From NCBI GenBank assembly GCA_017416805.1, contig JAFQBB010000020.1, positions 248,001 to 312,000 of the forward strand: DNA of 64,000 nucleotides, given 5' to 3'. Below are positions 53,748-63,343 of this stretch, piece after piece. Below the pieces are notes generated by a model, which was given only the letters and a program-made list of their open reading frames with translations, did not search any database and was not told the DNA's origin. The position numbers and the translations under genes were made by a program. Within the stretch, counting starts at the first letter, position 1. Each line of letters begins with the position of its first letter. This stretch comes from Bacteroidaceae bacterium. Lineage in GTDB: Bacteria; Bacteroidota; Bacteroidia; Bacteroidales; Bacteroidaceae.

Positions 53748-56700
53748 TTAGTTTACTTTAATAATGCGAGTCACCTTGTATTCGCCATTGTTTGTCAGGC
53801 GGATGAAATAGACTCCTGCAGGATAACTGCTCATTGAAAGGTGTTGTTCATCATCGGCCGAAAAGGTTGCAGACTCAATCAGCCGTCCGTTGGAGTCAGT
53901 GAGTTGCATTTCTACTCGGCCTTGGCAAGCATTGGATGCATCAATGTGGCATTGGTTGGTCACAATCTGCGGATAAATACGTACGGCATCTTTTCCTACA
54001 GCATGGATGCCTTCGGTCGAAGCCACACGCACAACACCTTTGCTGAGCAAATCGCTGGTGTCCCACATCATTCCCTCTGCCGGTACTCCTTTGACTATAA
54101 AATTGCCGCTTAATGTTCCGCCACATTCTATCAGAGTGAATTCTTCTCCAACGGTCATGGTGCGTCCTTCCTCGACAATAATTTCAAGTGTGTCTTTTCC
54201 AAATGAGGCATTATTTGCAATACTCAGTTTGTCATTTATCCGTCTGGCTATTTTCATGCGGACAGTAGCTCCTCCTTCAGAGGTCAACTGGCCCGTAGCT
54301 GTGAGTGTTCCCGAAAGGGCAAGGGTTTGTCCGGCCGTTACGGTTGCTCCCTTCTTGAGTATGATATTCTTTACTGTTCCTTTTCCTGATAAGGTTCCTC
54401 CATTTTGGATATTTACGATACCTGCTCCTGCTCCGGAGGTGTTGTTGACGATTACGTATCCTTCGTGAATAAAGATTGTACCTGTGTTTTCTGTTCCTGT
54501 CAAAGTCCAATTGCCTGTGCCATATTTGTGGACATTAGATGCAAGGACTCCGGCAAAAGTGGCATTCTTGTTGTTATATCCCACATTATAAGTACCGTTA
54601 CCTACCCATGAAGTTGTGACTGATGAAACCAAAGCTCCTATGCTGCTGGTCAGCGATTTGCTTGAGGAACTTCCGCTGCTGTAGTGACCCATATGGACAC
54701 CATCACCCAATGTAATGGTAGTCCCTTTGAAATCCATGGCCTTGCAAAGCCGGAAGTCGCTTCCTGTTACAGATAGTGAGCCATTGAACTTGCTCCAATC
54801 GGCCATCATGTCCGTACGGACGTAGGGGATGGTCAGAGTTACAGAACCATTGCCACTGAAACTTCCGTTAATGTGGCAACGTTTTCCTGCATTGAGGGTC
54901 AGTTCTCCTCCCTCTTTCAGCGCCACCTTGTAATTGAAGTTAGGTACAGTAGAAGTGCTATTTTGGTCAAAAATAGTAATGGTTCCATCTTCTACGGTGA
55001 TGGGTGAACCCGAATTTCCGAAGGTCGCATTCCAGGCTCCTTGCGCCAATGTTCCCTTTTTCAGGATTGTTCCTCCGGAATAGTTAGTGGCAGAGTTCAA
55101 GTTGATTTGTCCGGCACCGCTTTTTACTAACGTACCATTACCGGTTACGGTTCCTTTCAAGGCCATTGTTCCTTTATCAACCTGTATCGTAACTGTATCG
55201 TTTAGTGTCAGACCGCGATTGGTTGCAGTATTGGAATTGTTGACAACGAGTGTGGCTTTTCCCATTTTCCAGTTGCTTGCAGACGTAGATGCCGCACCGA
55301 TAGAACTGGGCATACCGCCATCGGCCAATTCTTTCACTGTCACCTTTCCGCTATTGATAATGGTTGCACCGGTATAGTCGCTCTTGGTTGTGTTCAATGT
55401 CACTTGTCCGTTGCCGTTCATGGTGAGTGAACCTGTGCCACTGAATCCTCCATTTCCATTGAATGTATAGTTCTTTTTATCATTGCTGAATGTGGCAGTC
55501 TTGATAGGCATCAAGGTGGATGTGTTGATGGTTGTTGTGGTGGCCTCGTCTGTGAATTCAATACCGTCGTTGGCTACAAATTCTGTGGGGCTACCGTTAA
55601 GGGAGAAGTTTAGAGTCTGATAATCCCATACGTTGCTTTCTGTTCCCATCCATTTTACTCCAGTTGTTGCTTCGCGCTGTTCATGTATAATAAGGTATAT
55701 GGCATTTTCTTCGTTTGCAATGGTGTAGGAAAGTCCGGTAAGGTTGCGTACAGAGAGATTCTCAACTTTTCCATTGAATGTACCGGTATATTCTATCAGT
55801 TTGTACTTGCCCGGTTCTAACTTTTCATCATAGTGCCGAATGGTGAATATGGTTTTTGCTGTAATGGACAAGTCACCTTCAACTTTTAGCAGGTCGGTTG
55901 AAGATTCGTTGGCGATATCCATCTCCAGGAATGTACGTTTGTTTATGTCCAATCCTTTTTTAAAGGTAATGGTTCCGATGGAGGAATTGTCAAATTCCTT
56001 TTTGAATATTCCAGGGGCTATGCGTCCGCCTTCGTAATTGAGGGCACCCTCAAAGGTGATATTGTTCACGATGGCATTGCCAGCCAATGTTCCTCGGGCA
56101 CGCAATTCGATATCACTGGATATTGTTGTGTTTATTTCCAATACACCTTCCGATATGACAGTCTTTCCTGTGTAAGTTAATGGTGAATTGATGGCGAGTC
56201 TTCCCATTTGGCCTTTCCATAATTCCATTTCGCCATTCAATTTTCCATTGCCATTCAGTGTTATAGACTGCCCATTTACAGGCATGGCATATACGACAGT
56301 GGGATTGATGTCCGTATTCAGGGTGAGTTCTGAATCTGTATGAAGGTCCAATAACAAACTCTTGCCGTCTGTAAATGTTTCGGTGGAAGAACGTTCGTAG
56401 TTGGTGAATGTATTGGTGGATTTCCATATCAGGTCAGTGACCATACAAGGAGGCAATTGCGGGCGTGGCATGTTGTAGCCGAGATAAAAGCCAGTATTCG
56501 GACTTTGGTAATAACCTTTGGTGGTACACTGTAGTCTGTATGCCGGATCTTCTTGCAGGCAATAGATATTGTTGATATTGGTGGTGTAGTCTGTTGTGAA
56601 TCCTACAATACCCACACATACTCCGTTCTCTTTATGCAAAAGAATCAACTCTTCACGCCAGTCACCGATGATGTCGCCCCAAAAGGCTGCACGCTTGGCA

Positions 56701-58310
56701 TAGACGGTGACATAGCGCCAATTGCTCAGCTTGGCAATCTCAATCAATCGTCCTTTGTAGAAATCCTGTATATAGACATTGTAATGACTGTCGCTGCTCT
56801 GCACGATTTCGCGGTCTGCATCACTGTCCCACCAGATACCTTCAGTAGGGTAGGGAGCAGTGTGCTCAGGTATCAGGTCACCTTTAGCGTTATATACTCC
56901 ACCCATGGTACTCCACATTTCCCAACCAAGGTGGTTTGGGTCAATGTCCATACATTCGCCACGACCTACGTCGCCGACAGAAGAAAGATACCATTTCTTG
57001 ATAGCCTTGCCTGTGGCTGCATCATAAAGTATCTGTCCCAACATGTCCCCGGCATTCTGTTGGATGGCAAAAGTCTCCAATCCCGGACGTTCGGGGTCAA
57101 TATCGCTGGTACGGAAACGGTCGCCATGGGCAATACCCGGATTGTTCAACGTGTTTCCGTTATCATCCATAGTGTATCCTCCAGTCTGCATCTCATCGCG
57201 TCCGTCACCATCTACATCAGCTATACGTATCTGGTGGAAAGCCGGTCCTCCTGTAGGTTTGCAGAATATTTCCTTCCATTCCCCTGCTTTCCCTGTACTG
57301 AAGTCGTATGAGAAAGCACTATTATAATAGGTGTGGCTTCCACCGGATGTACGTGTGTGCCATTCCATGATGACAGCAGGGTGGATACCATCTGGGTAGA
57401 ATACACCGACATGGCCCACGTGCTTGTTGTATTCATCGCCCATCAATGATGACTTGTTGGTGCGGTTATAGGCATTGTTGTAGGTCTGTTCTACCGAGTG
57501 CTTTTCGGCTCCGGTCATACCATCTACCACAGTCATATATCGGGGAGCATTGCGACTTGATTGTGTTTCATAATCTATAATGCCGTCACCATCAGTGTCA
57601 CCGGTGGTCTTACCATTCACATAAAGACCGAAAGTCTTGTTCTTGCTATCCCAGAATTGGGTGCCGTCACTGGTTTGCATGACAACGTCTCCCTTGCCAT
57701 CGCAATCCATGTCGTATGTCAGAATCATATCATCTTGTCCGGCACAACTCAATTCATTGGGGCCTAATTTGACGGTCCATAAGTGTTGGCCTGTACTGAG
57801 GTAAGCCTCTACGTAGCAGTCAAGTCCATTCGTATTACTCTTTCTGTTGACCACATAGTCCATCTCACCGTCACCATCCAAATCGACTGGCCATACATAG
57901 GCCGTGTTGTAATCAGCAGCCTTTAGTGGTGAAGCGTCGAATCGGATACTCATGAACATGTTGCGCAGGTCATAGTTGCCTACGGTATGGGCATTGCTTT
58001 GGGCTGATTCAACACCATTGTTCACTAACGTCACTGTTATCTGGCTTCCTGCAGGAACTTTTGCTGCAGTCGTCTGATAATTCGTGTTTGTCAATGGCGA
58101 GGCATTCAGCTTGACTCCATTGACATAGATGTTGTATTGTGTATCTTCTGGTTCTTGCGCCATGCGCCGCCAGGTGATGAGGGCATTATTGCCATTTTTC
58201 ACCGCTACAATACCTCGTCCCATTTGTTGTTGGATACGTTGTGCCATAGCATCTGTCATTGTCGTGCAGAGTATGACGCATGCGATTAGTTGTAAGATTC
58301 TTTTTTTCAT
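53748..58310 (-). CDS. PL11 rhamnogalacturonan lyase with beta-strand repeats and a T9SS-like C-terminal domain
   Basis: A 1520-aa secreted protein. After the signal peptide (MKKRILQLIACVILCTTMTDAMA), residues ~25-650 match family 11 rhamnogalacturonan lyases (MGRGIVAVKNGNNALITWR, AYVWPVDLDGDGEMDYVVNR, QIRIADVDGDGRDEMQTGGY) with Asp-rich Ca-binding loops. Residues ~650-1430 are repetitive beta-strand modules like autotransporter-associated repeats (ISEGVLEINTTI, FSGTGSLTMNGNGQVTLNTT, KSGAGQINLNSATNYSGGTI). The last ~85 residues (VRIYPQIVTNQCHID, YPAGVYFIRLTNNGEYKVTRIIKV) resemble type A type IX sorting domains. It degrades pectin rhamnogalacturonan I. No SusCD pair is nearby. Confidence 0.85.
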   Translation of the reverse strand: MKKRILQLIACVILCTTMTDAMAQRIQQQMGRGIVAVKNGNNALITWRRMAQEPEDTQYNIYVNGVKLNASPLTNTNYQTTAAKVPAGSQITVTLVNNGVESAQSNAHTVGNYDLRNMFMSIRFDASPLKAADYNTAYVWPVDLDGDGEMDYVVNRKSNTNGLDCYVEAYLSTGQHLWTVKLGPNELSCAGQDDMILTYDMDCDGKGDVVMQTSDGTQFWDSKNKTFGLYVNGKTTGDTDGDGIIDYETQSSRNAPRYMTVVDGMTGAEKHSVEQTYNNAYNRTNKSSLMGDEYNKHVGHVGVFYPDGIHPAVIMEWHTRTSGGSHTYYNSAFSYDFSTGKAGEWKEIFCKPTGGPAFHQIRIADVDGDGRDEMQTGGYTMDDNGNTLNNPGIAHGDRFRTSDIDPERPGLETFAIQQNAGDMLGQILYDAATGKAIKKWYLSSVGDVGRGECMDIDPNHLGWEMWSTMGGVYNAKGDLIPEHTAPYPTEGIWWDSDADREIVQSSDSHYNVYIQDFYKGRLIEIAKLSNWRYVTVYAKRAAFWGDIIGDWREELILLHKENGVCVGIVGFTTDYTTNINNIYCLQEDPAYRLQCTTKGYYQSPNTGFYLGYNMPRPQLPPCMVTDLIWKSTNTFTNYERSSTETFTDGKSLLLDLHTDSELTLNTDINPTVVYAMPVNGQSITLNGNGKLNGEMELWKGQMGRLAINSPLTYTGKTVISEGVLEINTTISSDIELRARGTLAGNAIVNNITFEGALNYEGGRIAPGIFKKEFDNSSIGTITFKKGLDINKRTFLEMDIANESSTDLLKVEGDLSITAKTIFTIRHYDEKLEPGKYKLIEYTGTFNGKVENLSVRNLTGLSYTIANEENAIYLIIHEQREATTGVKWMGTESNVWDYQTLNFSLNGSPTEFVANDGIEFTDEATTTTINTSTLMPIKTATFSNDKKNYTFNGNGGFSGTGSLTMNGNGQVTLNTTKSDYTGATIINSGKVTVKELADGGMPSSIGAASTSASNWKMGKATLVVNNSNTATNRGLTLNDTVTIQVDKGTMALKGTVTGNGTLVKSGAGQINLNSATNYSGGTILKKGTLAQGAWNATFGNSGSPITVEDGTITIFDQNSTSTVPNFNYKVALKEGGELTLNAGKRCHINGSFSGNGSVTLTIPYVRTDMMADWSKFNGSLSVTGSDFRLCKAMDFKGTTITLGDGVHMGHYSSGSSSSKSLTSSIGALVSSVTTSWVGNGTYNVGYNNKNATFAGVLASNVHKYGTGNWTLTGTENTGTIFIHEGYVIVNNTSGAGAGIVNIQNGGTLSGKGTVKNIILKKGATVTAGQTLALSGTLTATGQLTSEGGATVRMKIARRINDKLSIANNASFGKDTLEIIVEEGRTMTVGEEFTLIECGGTLSGNFIVKGVPAEGMMWDTSDLLSKGVVRVASTEGIHAVGKDAVRIYPQIVTNQCHIDASNACQGRVEMQLTDSNGRLIESATFSADDEQHLSMSSYPAGVYFIRLTNNGEYKVTRIIKVN

Positions 58311-58419
58311 GTGTGATTATGATTTATAATTTTACTTTTCTGCAAAAATCCGAAAATGTTTCTACTTTACTATATAATAATTGTTGTGAATTATGGATTT
58401 TTTTGCAGCATCATTAAAG

Positions 58420-59355
58420 TTAGTATCCTTGTCGGTACTTGTCTTCATCTTTATCCTCCAACATGCTGAGGTATGATGTATAGCGGCTCTCACTGATAAG
58501 ATGTTCCTCTACAGCTTGGCGCACGGCGCATCCGGGCTCGTGGGTATGGGTACAGTTCCCATATTTGCAATTGGCCGAATGGTGGAATATTTCTTTGAAA
58601 TAGTGTCCGACCTCTTCTTCCTCCATATCAAAAGTTCCAAAGCCCTTGATTCCAGGGGTGTCAATGATGTACCCATCATCATTGGGGGTAGGGAACATTT
58701 CAGAGAATGTCGTTGTGTGCATTCCTTTGTTGTGTACATTGGATATCTCTCCAGTCTTGACATTCAGTTGAGGCATCAGAGTGTTGATAAGGGTACTCTT
58801 TCCTACACCGGAGTTTCCTGAAAAAAGGGTGATTTGCCCTTGTAATGAATTTCTGACCTCTTCGATTCCTACCCCTGTCAGTGCCGAAACCTTGAAACAA
58901 GGATATCCGATAGTCGTGTACAGATTGATGAGTGCATCCAGGTAATGGAGGTCTTCCTCATTGTAACAATCAATCTTGTTGAATACTAACTTTACAGGGA
59001 TACGGTATGCCTCGGCCGATGCCAGGAAACGGTCGATGAAGGTGGTGGATGTTTCAGGGTAGTTGACAGTAACCACTAACAGACATTGGTCCAGATTTGC
59101 AGCCAATATATGTGATTGCTTGCTGAGGTTGCTGGCTTTGCGGATAATATAGTTCTTTCGGTCTTCAATTTCACTGATGAATGCGGTACCTTCCTGATTA
59201 AGAATAATATGGACCCAATCGCCTACAGCAACCGGATTGGTGCTGCGTATGCCTTTCAGACGGAAGTTTCCTTTGATTTTACATTCTATAAGTTGGCTCT
59301 CGTCGGTACGTACCGTGTACCAACTTCCTGTGTTCTTGATGACTAAACCGCGCAT
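58420..59355 (-). CDS. rsgA: Ribosome biogenesis GTPase RsgA
   Basis: A 311-aa circularly permuted GTPase that assists 30S maturation. The OB-fold N-terminus ([26 protein letters not shown]) precedes NKID (G4), [13 protein letters not shown] (G1) and DTPGIKGF (G3), in permuted order. The C-terminal zinc knuckle is [21 protein letters not shown]. It is followed by the PL11 lyase on the same strand and preceded by two repeat elements and frr. Confidence 0.95.
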   Translation of the reverse strand: MRGLVIKNTGSWYTVRTDESQLIECKIKGNFRLKGIRSTNPVAVGDWVHIILNQEGTAFISEIEDRKNYIIRKASNLSKQSHILAANLDQCLLVVTVNYPETSTTFIDRFLASAEAYRIPVKLVFNKIDCYNEEDLHYLDALINLYTTIGYPCFKVSALTGVGIEEVRNSLQGQITLFSGNSGVGKSTLINTLMPQLNVKTGEISNVHNKGMHTTTFSEMFPTPNDDGYIIDTPGIKGFGTFDMEEEEVGHYFKEIFHHSANCKYGNCTHTHEPGCAVRQAVEEHLISESRYTSYLSMLEDKDEDKYRQGY

Positions 59356-59449
59356 TTAATTATGAATTCTGAATTATGAATTATGAATTAGAGGAACTTG
59401 CGCGTGTCATCATCTCATAATTCATAATTCACAATTCAGAATTAATTTT
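59356..59449. repeat. Palindromic word-repeat array upstream of rsgA (locus L)
   Basis: AATTATGAATTCTGAATTAT and GAATTATGAATTAG (59358-59391) face CATAATTCATAATTCACAAT and TCAGAATTAA (59415-59444). It abuts the rsgA start on one side and the 194-bp element on the other. Confidence 0.8.
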
Positions 59450-59643
59450 AGGTGGGTTCTATAAATTCGCTTTGTCGGAAAATCGGGTTTTAGCCGAGAT
59501 ATTTTTGTCAGTCGTAGAGGAAGTGTAGCGGGCTACACGACCGATTCGAGTGGCAAAAAGATCCGGATAAAGCCGATTTGGCGGCAAAAAGATTAAAGCA
59601 CTCACCATCGTTAATAATCTGTGGGAATTTATAGAACCCACCT
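59450..59643. mobile_element. 194-bp near-palindromic element with perfect 18-bp terminal inverted repeats (MITE-like)
   Basis: Ends AGGTGGGTTCTATAAATT (59450-59467) and AATTTATAGAACCCACCT (59626-59643) are exact inverse copies. The interior is an imperfect palindrome: CTTTGTCGG, AAATCGGGTTTTAGCC and TATTTTTGTCA on the left are mirrored by TGGCAAAAAGATCCGG, AAAGCCGATTTGG and CGGCAAAAAG on the right, around a perfect GTGTAGCGGGCTACAC hairpin (59523-59538). There is no credible frame. It ends flush with the frr stop codon. A related single end occurs at 63344-63375. Confidence 0.75.
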
Positions 59644-60204
59644 TTATACTGTCATAATTTCTTTCTCCTTATCGGCAAGCATTTCATCTACTTTCTTGAT
59701 GAACTTGTCGTGGAGTTTCTGGACTTTGGCTTCAGCGTCCTTCTCGGCATCTTCAGCCAGACCGTCTTTAATACCTTTCTTCAGGGCATCAATGCTGTCG
59801 CGGCGTGCGTTGCGGATACTGATTTTGGCTGTTTCAGCTTCTTTACCACACTGCTTGGCCAGCTGCTTACGACGCTCTTCGGTGAGGGGAGGAATACCCA
59901 AACGGATAATTTCGCCATTGTTGTCGGGGGTGATACCCAAATCACTGTCAATAATGGCTTTTTCAATCACGCGGAACATACTCTTGTCCCAAGGTTTGAT
60001 GGCAATGGTACGTGCATCAGGGGTACTGATGGCTGCTACGTTGTTCAGCGGTACCATGCTTCCGTATGAATCCACGCGGATACCGTCGAGGATTCTCACA
60101 TTAGCCTTACCGGCACGGATGTGTGCCAATGATTCATCCAAATACATGATGGCCATGTCCATCTTTTCTTCAGCCTCGTTGAGGCATACATTCACGTCTA
60201 TCAT
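59644..60204 (-). CDS. frr: Ribosome recycling factor
   Basis: A 186-aa protein, standard length, that splits post-termination ribosomes with [71 protein letters not shown] and the C-terminal [20 protein letters not shown] fit the family throughout. It is downstream of pyrH, the usual pyrH-frr order, with a word array in the 88-bp gap. Confidence 0.97.
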   Translation of the reverse strand: MIDVNVCLNEAEEKMDMAIMYLDESLAHIRAGKANVRILDGIRVDSYGSMVPLNNVAAISTPDARTIAIKPWDKSMFRVIEKAIIDSDLGITPDNNGEIIRLGIPPLTEERRKQLAKQCGKEAETAKISIRNARRDSIDALKKGIKDGLAEDAEKDAEAKVQKLHDKFIKKVDEMLADKEKEIMTV

Positions 60205-60215
60205 ATTCTTTAAAA

Positions 60216-60290
60216 TTAGTTACGAGTTATGAGCTATGAGCTACGAGTTTCCCATCCGGATGCCACTCGTCACTTGTAGCTCGTCATTTT
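60216..60290. repeat. Word-repeat array between pyrH and frr (locus M)
   Basis: AGTTACGAGTTATGAGCTAT and GAGCTACGAG (60219-60248) face CACTCGTCACTTGTAGCTCG plus TCA (60264-60286), again the TAGCTCGTA vocabulary with an inverse arm. Confidence 0.75.
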
Positions 60291-60292
60291 AA

Positions 60293-61003
60293 TCAATTAT
60301 GTACCAATGTTCCTATCTCCTCACCGTCCATCACCTTTTTCAAGTTGCCGACGATATCCATGTTGAATACATAGATGGGCAGGTTGTTTTCTTTGCACAT
60401 GCATGTGGCGGTAAGGTCCATTACCCGCAGGTTGCGTGCCAATACTTCATCGTAGGTGATGTCTGTAAACTTGGTCGCAGTGGGGTCCTTTTCAGGGTCG
60501 GCAGTATAGATGCCATCCACGCGTGTGCCCTTAAGCATGACTTCGGCTTCTATCTCAATGCCACGCAAAGACGAACCGGTATCTGTGGTGAAGAATGGAT
60601 TTCCTGTGCCGGCTGACATGATTACCACTTCGCCCTGTTCCATAGCTTCAATGGCTTTCCATTTGCTATAAAACTCTCCGATAGGTTCCATACGTACAGC
60701 TGTGAGGACACGTGCTTTGACCCCAATGGCACCCAATGCAGAACTCAAGCCCAAACTGTTGATAACAGTGGCTAACATGCCCATCTGATCACCTTTCACT
60801 CGGTCAAATCCTTTGTTGGCACCACTCAATCCTCTGAAAATGTTGCCACCACCTATGACGATACCAATCTGTACCCCCATATCGTGGATCTCCTTGATTT
60901 GTTGTGCATATTCACCAAGACGTTTTTCGTCTATTCCATATTTCTGTTCTCCCATCAGGCTCTCGCCGCTCAGTTTGAGGAGAATTCGTTTGAATTTAGC
61001 CAT
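60293..61003 (-). CDS. pyrH: UMP kinase
   Basis: A 236-aa amino-acid-kinase-fold enzyme phosphorylating UMP to UDP. KRILLKLSGESLMG, IGIVIGGGNIFRG, VKGDQMGMLATVINSL, GTGNPFFTTDTGSSLR and VDGIYTADPEKDPTA are the substrate and nucleotide motifs. The ATG at 61003 (MAKFKRILLKLSG) is chosen; the frame opens 14 codons earlier. A -7 element TATATTTG (minus strand, 61033-61040) lies 30 bp upstream. Confidence 0.97.
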   Translation of the reverse strand: MAKFKRILLKLSGESLMGEQKYGIDEKRLGEYAQQIKEIHDMGVQIGIVIGGGNIFRGLSGANKGFDRVKGDQMGMLATVINSLGLSSALGAIGVKARVLTAVRMEPIGEFYSKWKAIEAMEQGEVVIMSAGTGNPFFTTDTGSSLRGIEIEAEVMLKGTRVDGIYTADPEKDPTATKFTDITYDEVLARNLRVMDLTATCMCKENNLPIYVFNMDIVGNLKKVMDGEEIGTLVHN

Positions 61004-61182
61004 ACTTCTTTGTCGAATTTGTTTATTTGCGGCAAATATATACAAAATTCATGAGATATATCTTTATTTCTTGCAAAATTCTTTATTTTAGGGATTAGGG
61101 ATTAAGTTTGCAGACTATTCAGTTTTCTTTACACTATGAAGTAACAAATTCTGCACAACTGTTTTATTCCTATTTCTATAAA

Positions 61183-61540
61183 GTGAAACGGTTCGTAACG
61201 GGTGATTTTCTGAATAAATATACATAGAGGTGAAGAGGAGGCAGCTTGAAAAGGTTACTACAGATGAACAGTTTCGCCTTACCGCTCCTAAACGTCCGCT
61301 GAAGCGTAGGAGAACTTCCGCTCGTGCGCTCCTAAGAATCGGAGTGTGTGCAGGAGAACATCAACGGATGTTTAGGAGCGTCTCTTCGGACGTTTAGGAT
61401 AGGTCCGTTCTGAAAGGTATCGGTGGATGGGGTGTCAATTGCCCTCACGGTATCCTTAAATGTATAATTATACAGGATTGACCGTGCGAGAATCGCGTAT
61501 ATGAACAGAGATTTTCCTTCGGATGAAAAATGAATGAAAT
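61183..61540 (-). repeat. Dispersed ~355-bp hairpin-rich repeat, copy 2 (inverted relative to copy 1)
   Basis: It begins GTGAAACGGTTCGTAACG (61183-61200) and passes through TTCTGAATAAATATACATAG, GCTCCTAAACGTCCGCTGAA (61282-61301), GCGTAGGAGAAC, GGATGTTTAGGAGCG and CTTCGGACGTTTAGGATAGG (61385-61404) to ATAATTATACAGGATTGACC and GAATCGCGTAT (61490-61500). The order and spacing mirror copy 1 at 18230-18584. Similarity appears to run a further ~40 bp (CCTTCGGATGAAAAA against TTTTTTTCTCCGAAAG). Confidence 0.85.
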
Positions 61541-61576
61541 TTCAATCTTGTTGTAATATGTTGGTAATCAAGTGTT

Positions 61577-61620
61577 AGGGGCTAAGACTGTTGCTTTAAT
61601 ATTAAGCCGTCTTAGCCCCT
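61577..61620 (-). terminator. Hairpin downstream of the GH43 gene
   Basis: Arms AGGGGCTAAGAC (61577-61588) and GTCTTAGCCCCT (61609-61620) form a 12-bp stem with a 20-nt AT-rich loop. There is no T run, so it is a candidate terminator or 3' stabiliser for the minus-strand gene. Confidence 0.55.
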
Positions 61621-61687
61621 TAATGAAATCTCCGAAAGAGAATATTTTCTTGTTTCTTTACATCGTAAACAGTAAAATATTTACAAA

Positions 61688-63328
61688 TTAAAATGTTTGA
61701 TCAAACACGAAATCGTGCAGTTCGCAGATGGATGCGTTGTCTGTTGGGGAAGAAAAGACGAAGAACAAGGCATGTTTTCCATCAGTCTCCTCTATGCCTT
61801 CCAACCGGGCGGACATCTCTGTCAATTCTTGCGGAGCATCTTTGCTGATGGCGAGGGAACCGATCTTGCGGCCACCTTTCTTCTCCCACGGACTGTCCAA
61901 CATGATGTCGATGGTGCCGTCGATGCCTTGAGGCTTCAAGTGCATCCGAAGTTGTCTCTGTCCTTCATCGAGGAGGTTGAAGTTGAAGTATTTGTAACCC
62001 ACCACAGAGCCGTTGGTGTTGTTTACTACAGGATTGTGGTTGATGCAGGGGGCATAGGCATCTGTCTCTCCGTTGTAGTTGGTATATTGGGGCTGGATAT
62101 ACGAGCCGGAGAAGATGAAGTTGGGATAATCAGCTTTCATTCCTTTTGGTCCTGTATAGTAGCAGGCAATGCCGGCAGAGTGTCGCTCCAACGGATTCAA
62201 CCCCTCGATGGCAAATCCTTCAGAGGTGTATTCGCCCTCGCTTATTTCCACCTTGCCGTCAGGTCCTTCGGTCACTTTCACTTCGATAGGAGCCACCATG
62301 GCTTGGCGCGAATATTCATTTGTGCCACATTGACGGTGATAGAACACATACCACTGGCCTTCTATTTCGATGATGCTGCCGTGGGTATTGCCCGTGAGGG
62401 TGGCGGTATAGATGGTGTCGCCTTCGGCATTCGTGTCGCGTCCGCGACCGTCGATGATGGTACCACCGTAGGTGAAAGGTCCTAAGGGAGAATTGCTATA
62501 AGCATAAGCCAACGTGTAGTTCGTGCCCGGAAGTCCGAACTCCCCATCTTTACTCCAACGGCTATAGATGAACACATACTTGTCCTTTATTTTGCGCATG
62601 GACGAGGCCTCAAAGAAACGGAAGATGCCTTCCTGCTTGAGGTTTGACACCATGTCCTTCACCGCCTTTGTGCCGGGTTTTACCGTAGCCATTGTTGTGG
62701 GGTCCAACTCTGCTCCCCACGACTCTTCAAATCCCCAATAACCATACACACGGCCATCATCATCCACAAAAACAGCAGGGTCGAATCCAAGAACTCCCAC
62801 CGTTTCCGTCGGCTTTTCAGAATTCCAGTTGCAGACCTTGAACGGTCCGTCCGGACGGTCAGCCTTGGCAATCATGCCGTTTCTGCTACTGGCCTGATTG
62901 TTCGGATAGAGGTAATAGGTCTTCTTCCCGTCGGCATCGGTCACCAATGTCACGTCAGGGGCATAGAGGACATCTCCCACGCCTCCTTCGTTCAGCGGAT
63001 TTCCCTCAGCATCTACTTTCGATTCGAAAATGACACCGTCGTATCGCCATCGGCGCAAGTCATTCACCGGTGCCGACCATACCACCTGTTCGCGTCCGCA
63101 ATAAGCCGTCCGTAATGCATCGTGCGAACCATATATATATACGCGCATCTCGCCCGGGCGGTCAGGGTCTTCAAATATGTAAGGTTCTGCATCGGGGATA
63201 TATTCCCACAAGGGGAGAAACGGGTTTGAGGCCGTATAGGCTACTTCTTTTTGTGTTTCAGTTGAAGGGCTGCATCCGTAGGCAATCGTGGCCAGCATTG
63301 CTACTGATGCCAAAGTTCTCATGTTCAT
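61688..63328 (-). CDS. GH43-like glycoside hydrolase lipoprotein
   Basis: A 546-aa lipoprotein (MRTLASVAMLATIAYGC) with a five-bladed propeller domain of family 43: EPYIFEDPDRPGEMRVYIYGSHD (first Asp blade), DVLYAPDVTLV, GVLGFDPAVFVDDDGRVYGYWG, and EASSMRKIKDKYVFIYSRWS with the catalytic-acid-type Glu. The C-terminal ~150 residues are a beta-sandwich carbohydrate-binding-like module (SVVGYKYFNFNLLDEGQRQLRMHLKPQG). It probably acts on arabinan, xylan or galactan side chains; specificity cannot be read by eye. The start is ATG 63328 or 63322. A full Bacteroides promoter lies 160 bp upstream. Confidence 0.85.
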   Translation of the reverse strand: MNMRTLASVAMLATIAYGCSPSTETQKEVAYTASNPFLPLWEYIPDAEPYIFEDPDRPGEMRVYIYGSHDALRTAYCGREQVVWSAPVNDLRRWRYDGVIFESKVDAEGNPLNEGGVGDVLYAPDVTLVTDADGKKTYYLYPNNQASSRNGMIAKADRPDGPFKVCNWNSEKPTETVGVLGFDPAVFVDDDGRVYGYWGFEESWGAELDPTTMATVKPGTKAVKDMVSNLKQEGIFRFFEASSMRKIKDKYVFIYSRWSKDGEFGLPGTNYTLAYAYSNSPLGPFTYGGTIIDGRGRDTNAEGDTIYTATLTGNTHGSIIEIEGQWYVFYHRQCGTNEYSRQAMVAPIEVKVTEGPDGKVEISEGEYTSEGFAIEGLNPLERHSAGIACYYTGPKGMKADYPNFIFSGSYIQPQYTNYNGETDAYAPCINHNPVVNNTNGSVVGYKYFNFNLLDEGQRQLRMHLKPQGIDGTIDIMLDSPWEKKGGRKIGSLAISKDAPQELTEMSARLEGIEETDGKHALFFVFSSPTDNASICELHDFVFDQTF

Positions 63329-63343
63329 AATCGTCAATCTTTT

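Larger units (their letters stand above)
61004..61687. other. Intergenic region between pyrH and the GH43 gene
   Basis: This 684-bp gap contains the pyrH -7 element (61033-61040), a short TTAGGGATTAGGGATTAAG word pair (61087-61105), copy 2 of the dispersed repeat (61183-61540) and a hairpin (61577-61620). No gene could be supported. Confidence 0.7.

Noticed and set aside
59459-59641. 60-codon minus-strand frame upstream of rsgA
   Set aside because: It falls wholly inside the near-palindromic 194-bp element and begins and ends at the terminal inverted repeats; no ribosome-binding site or family similarity.
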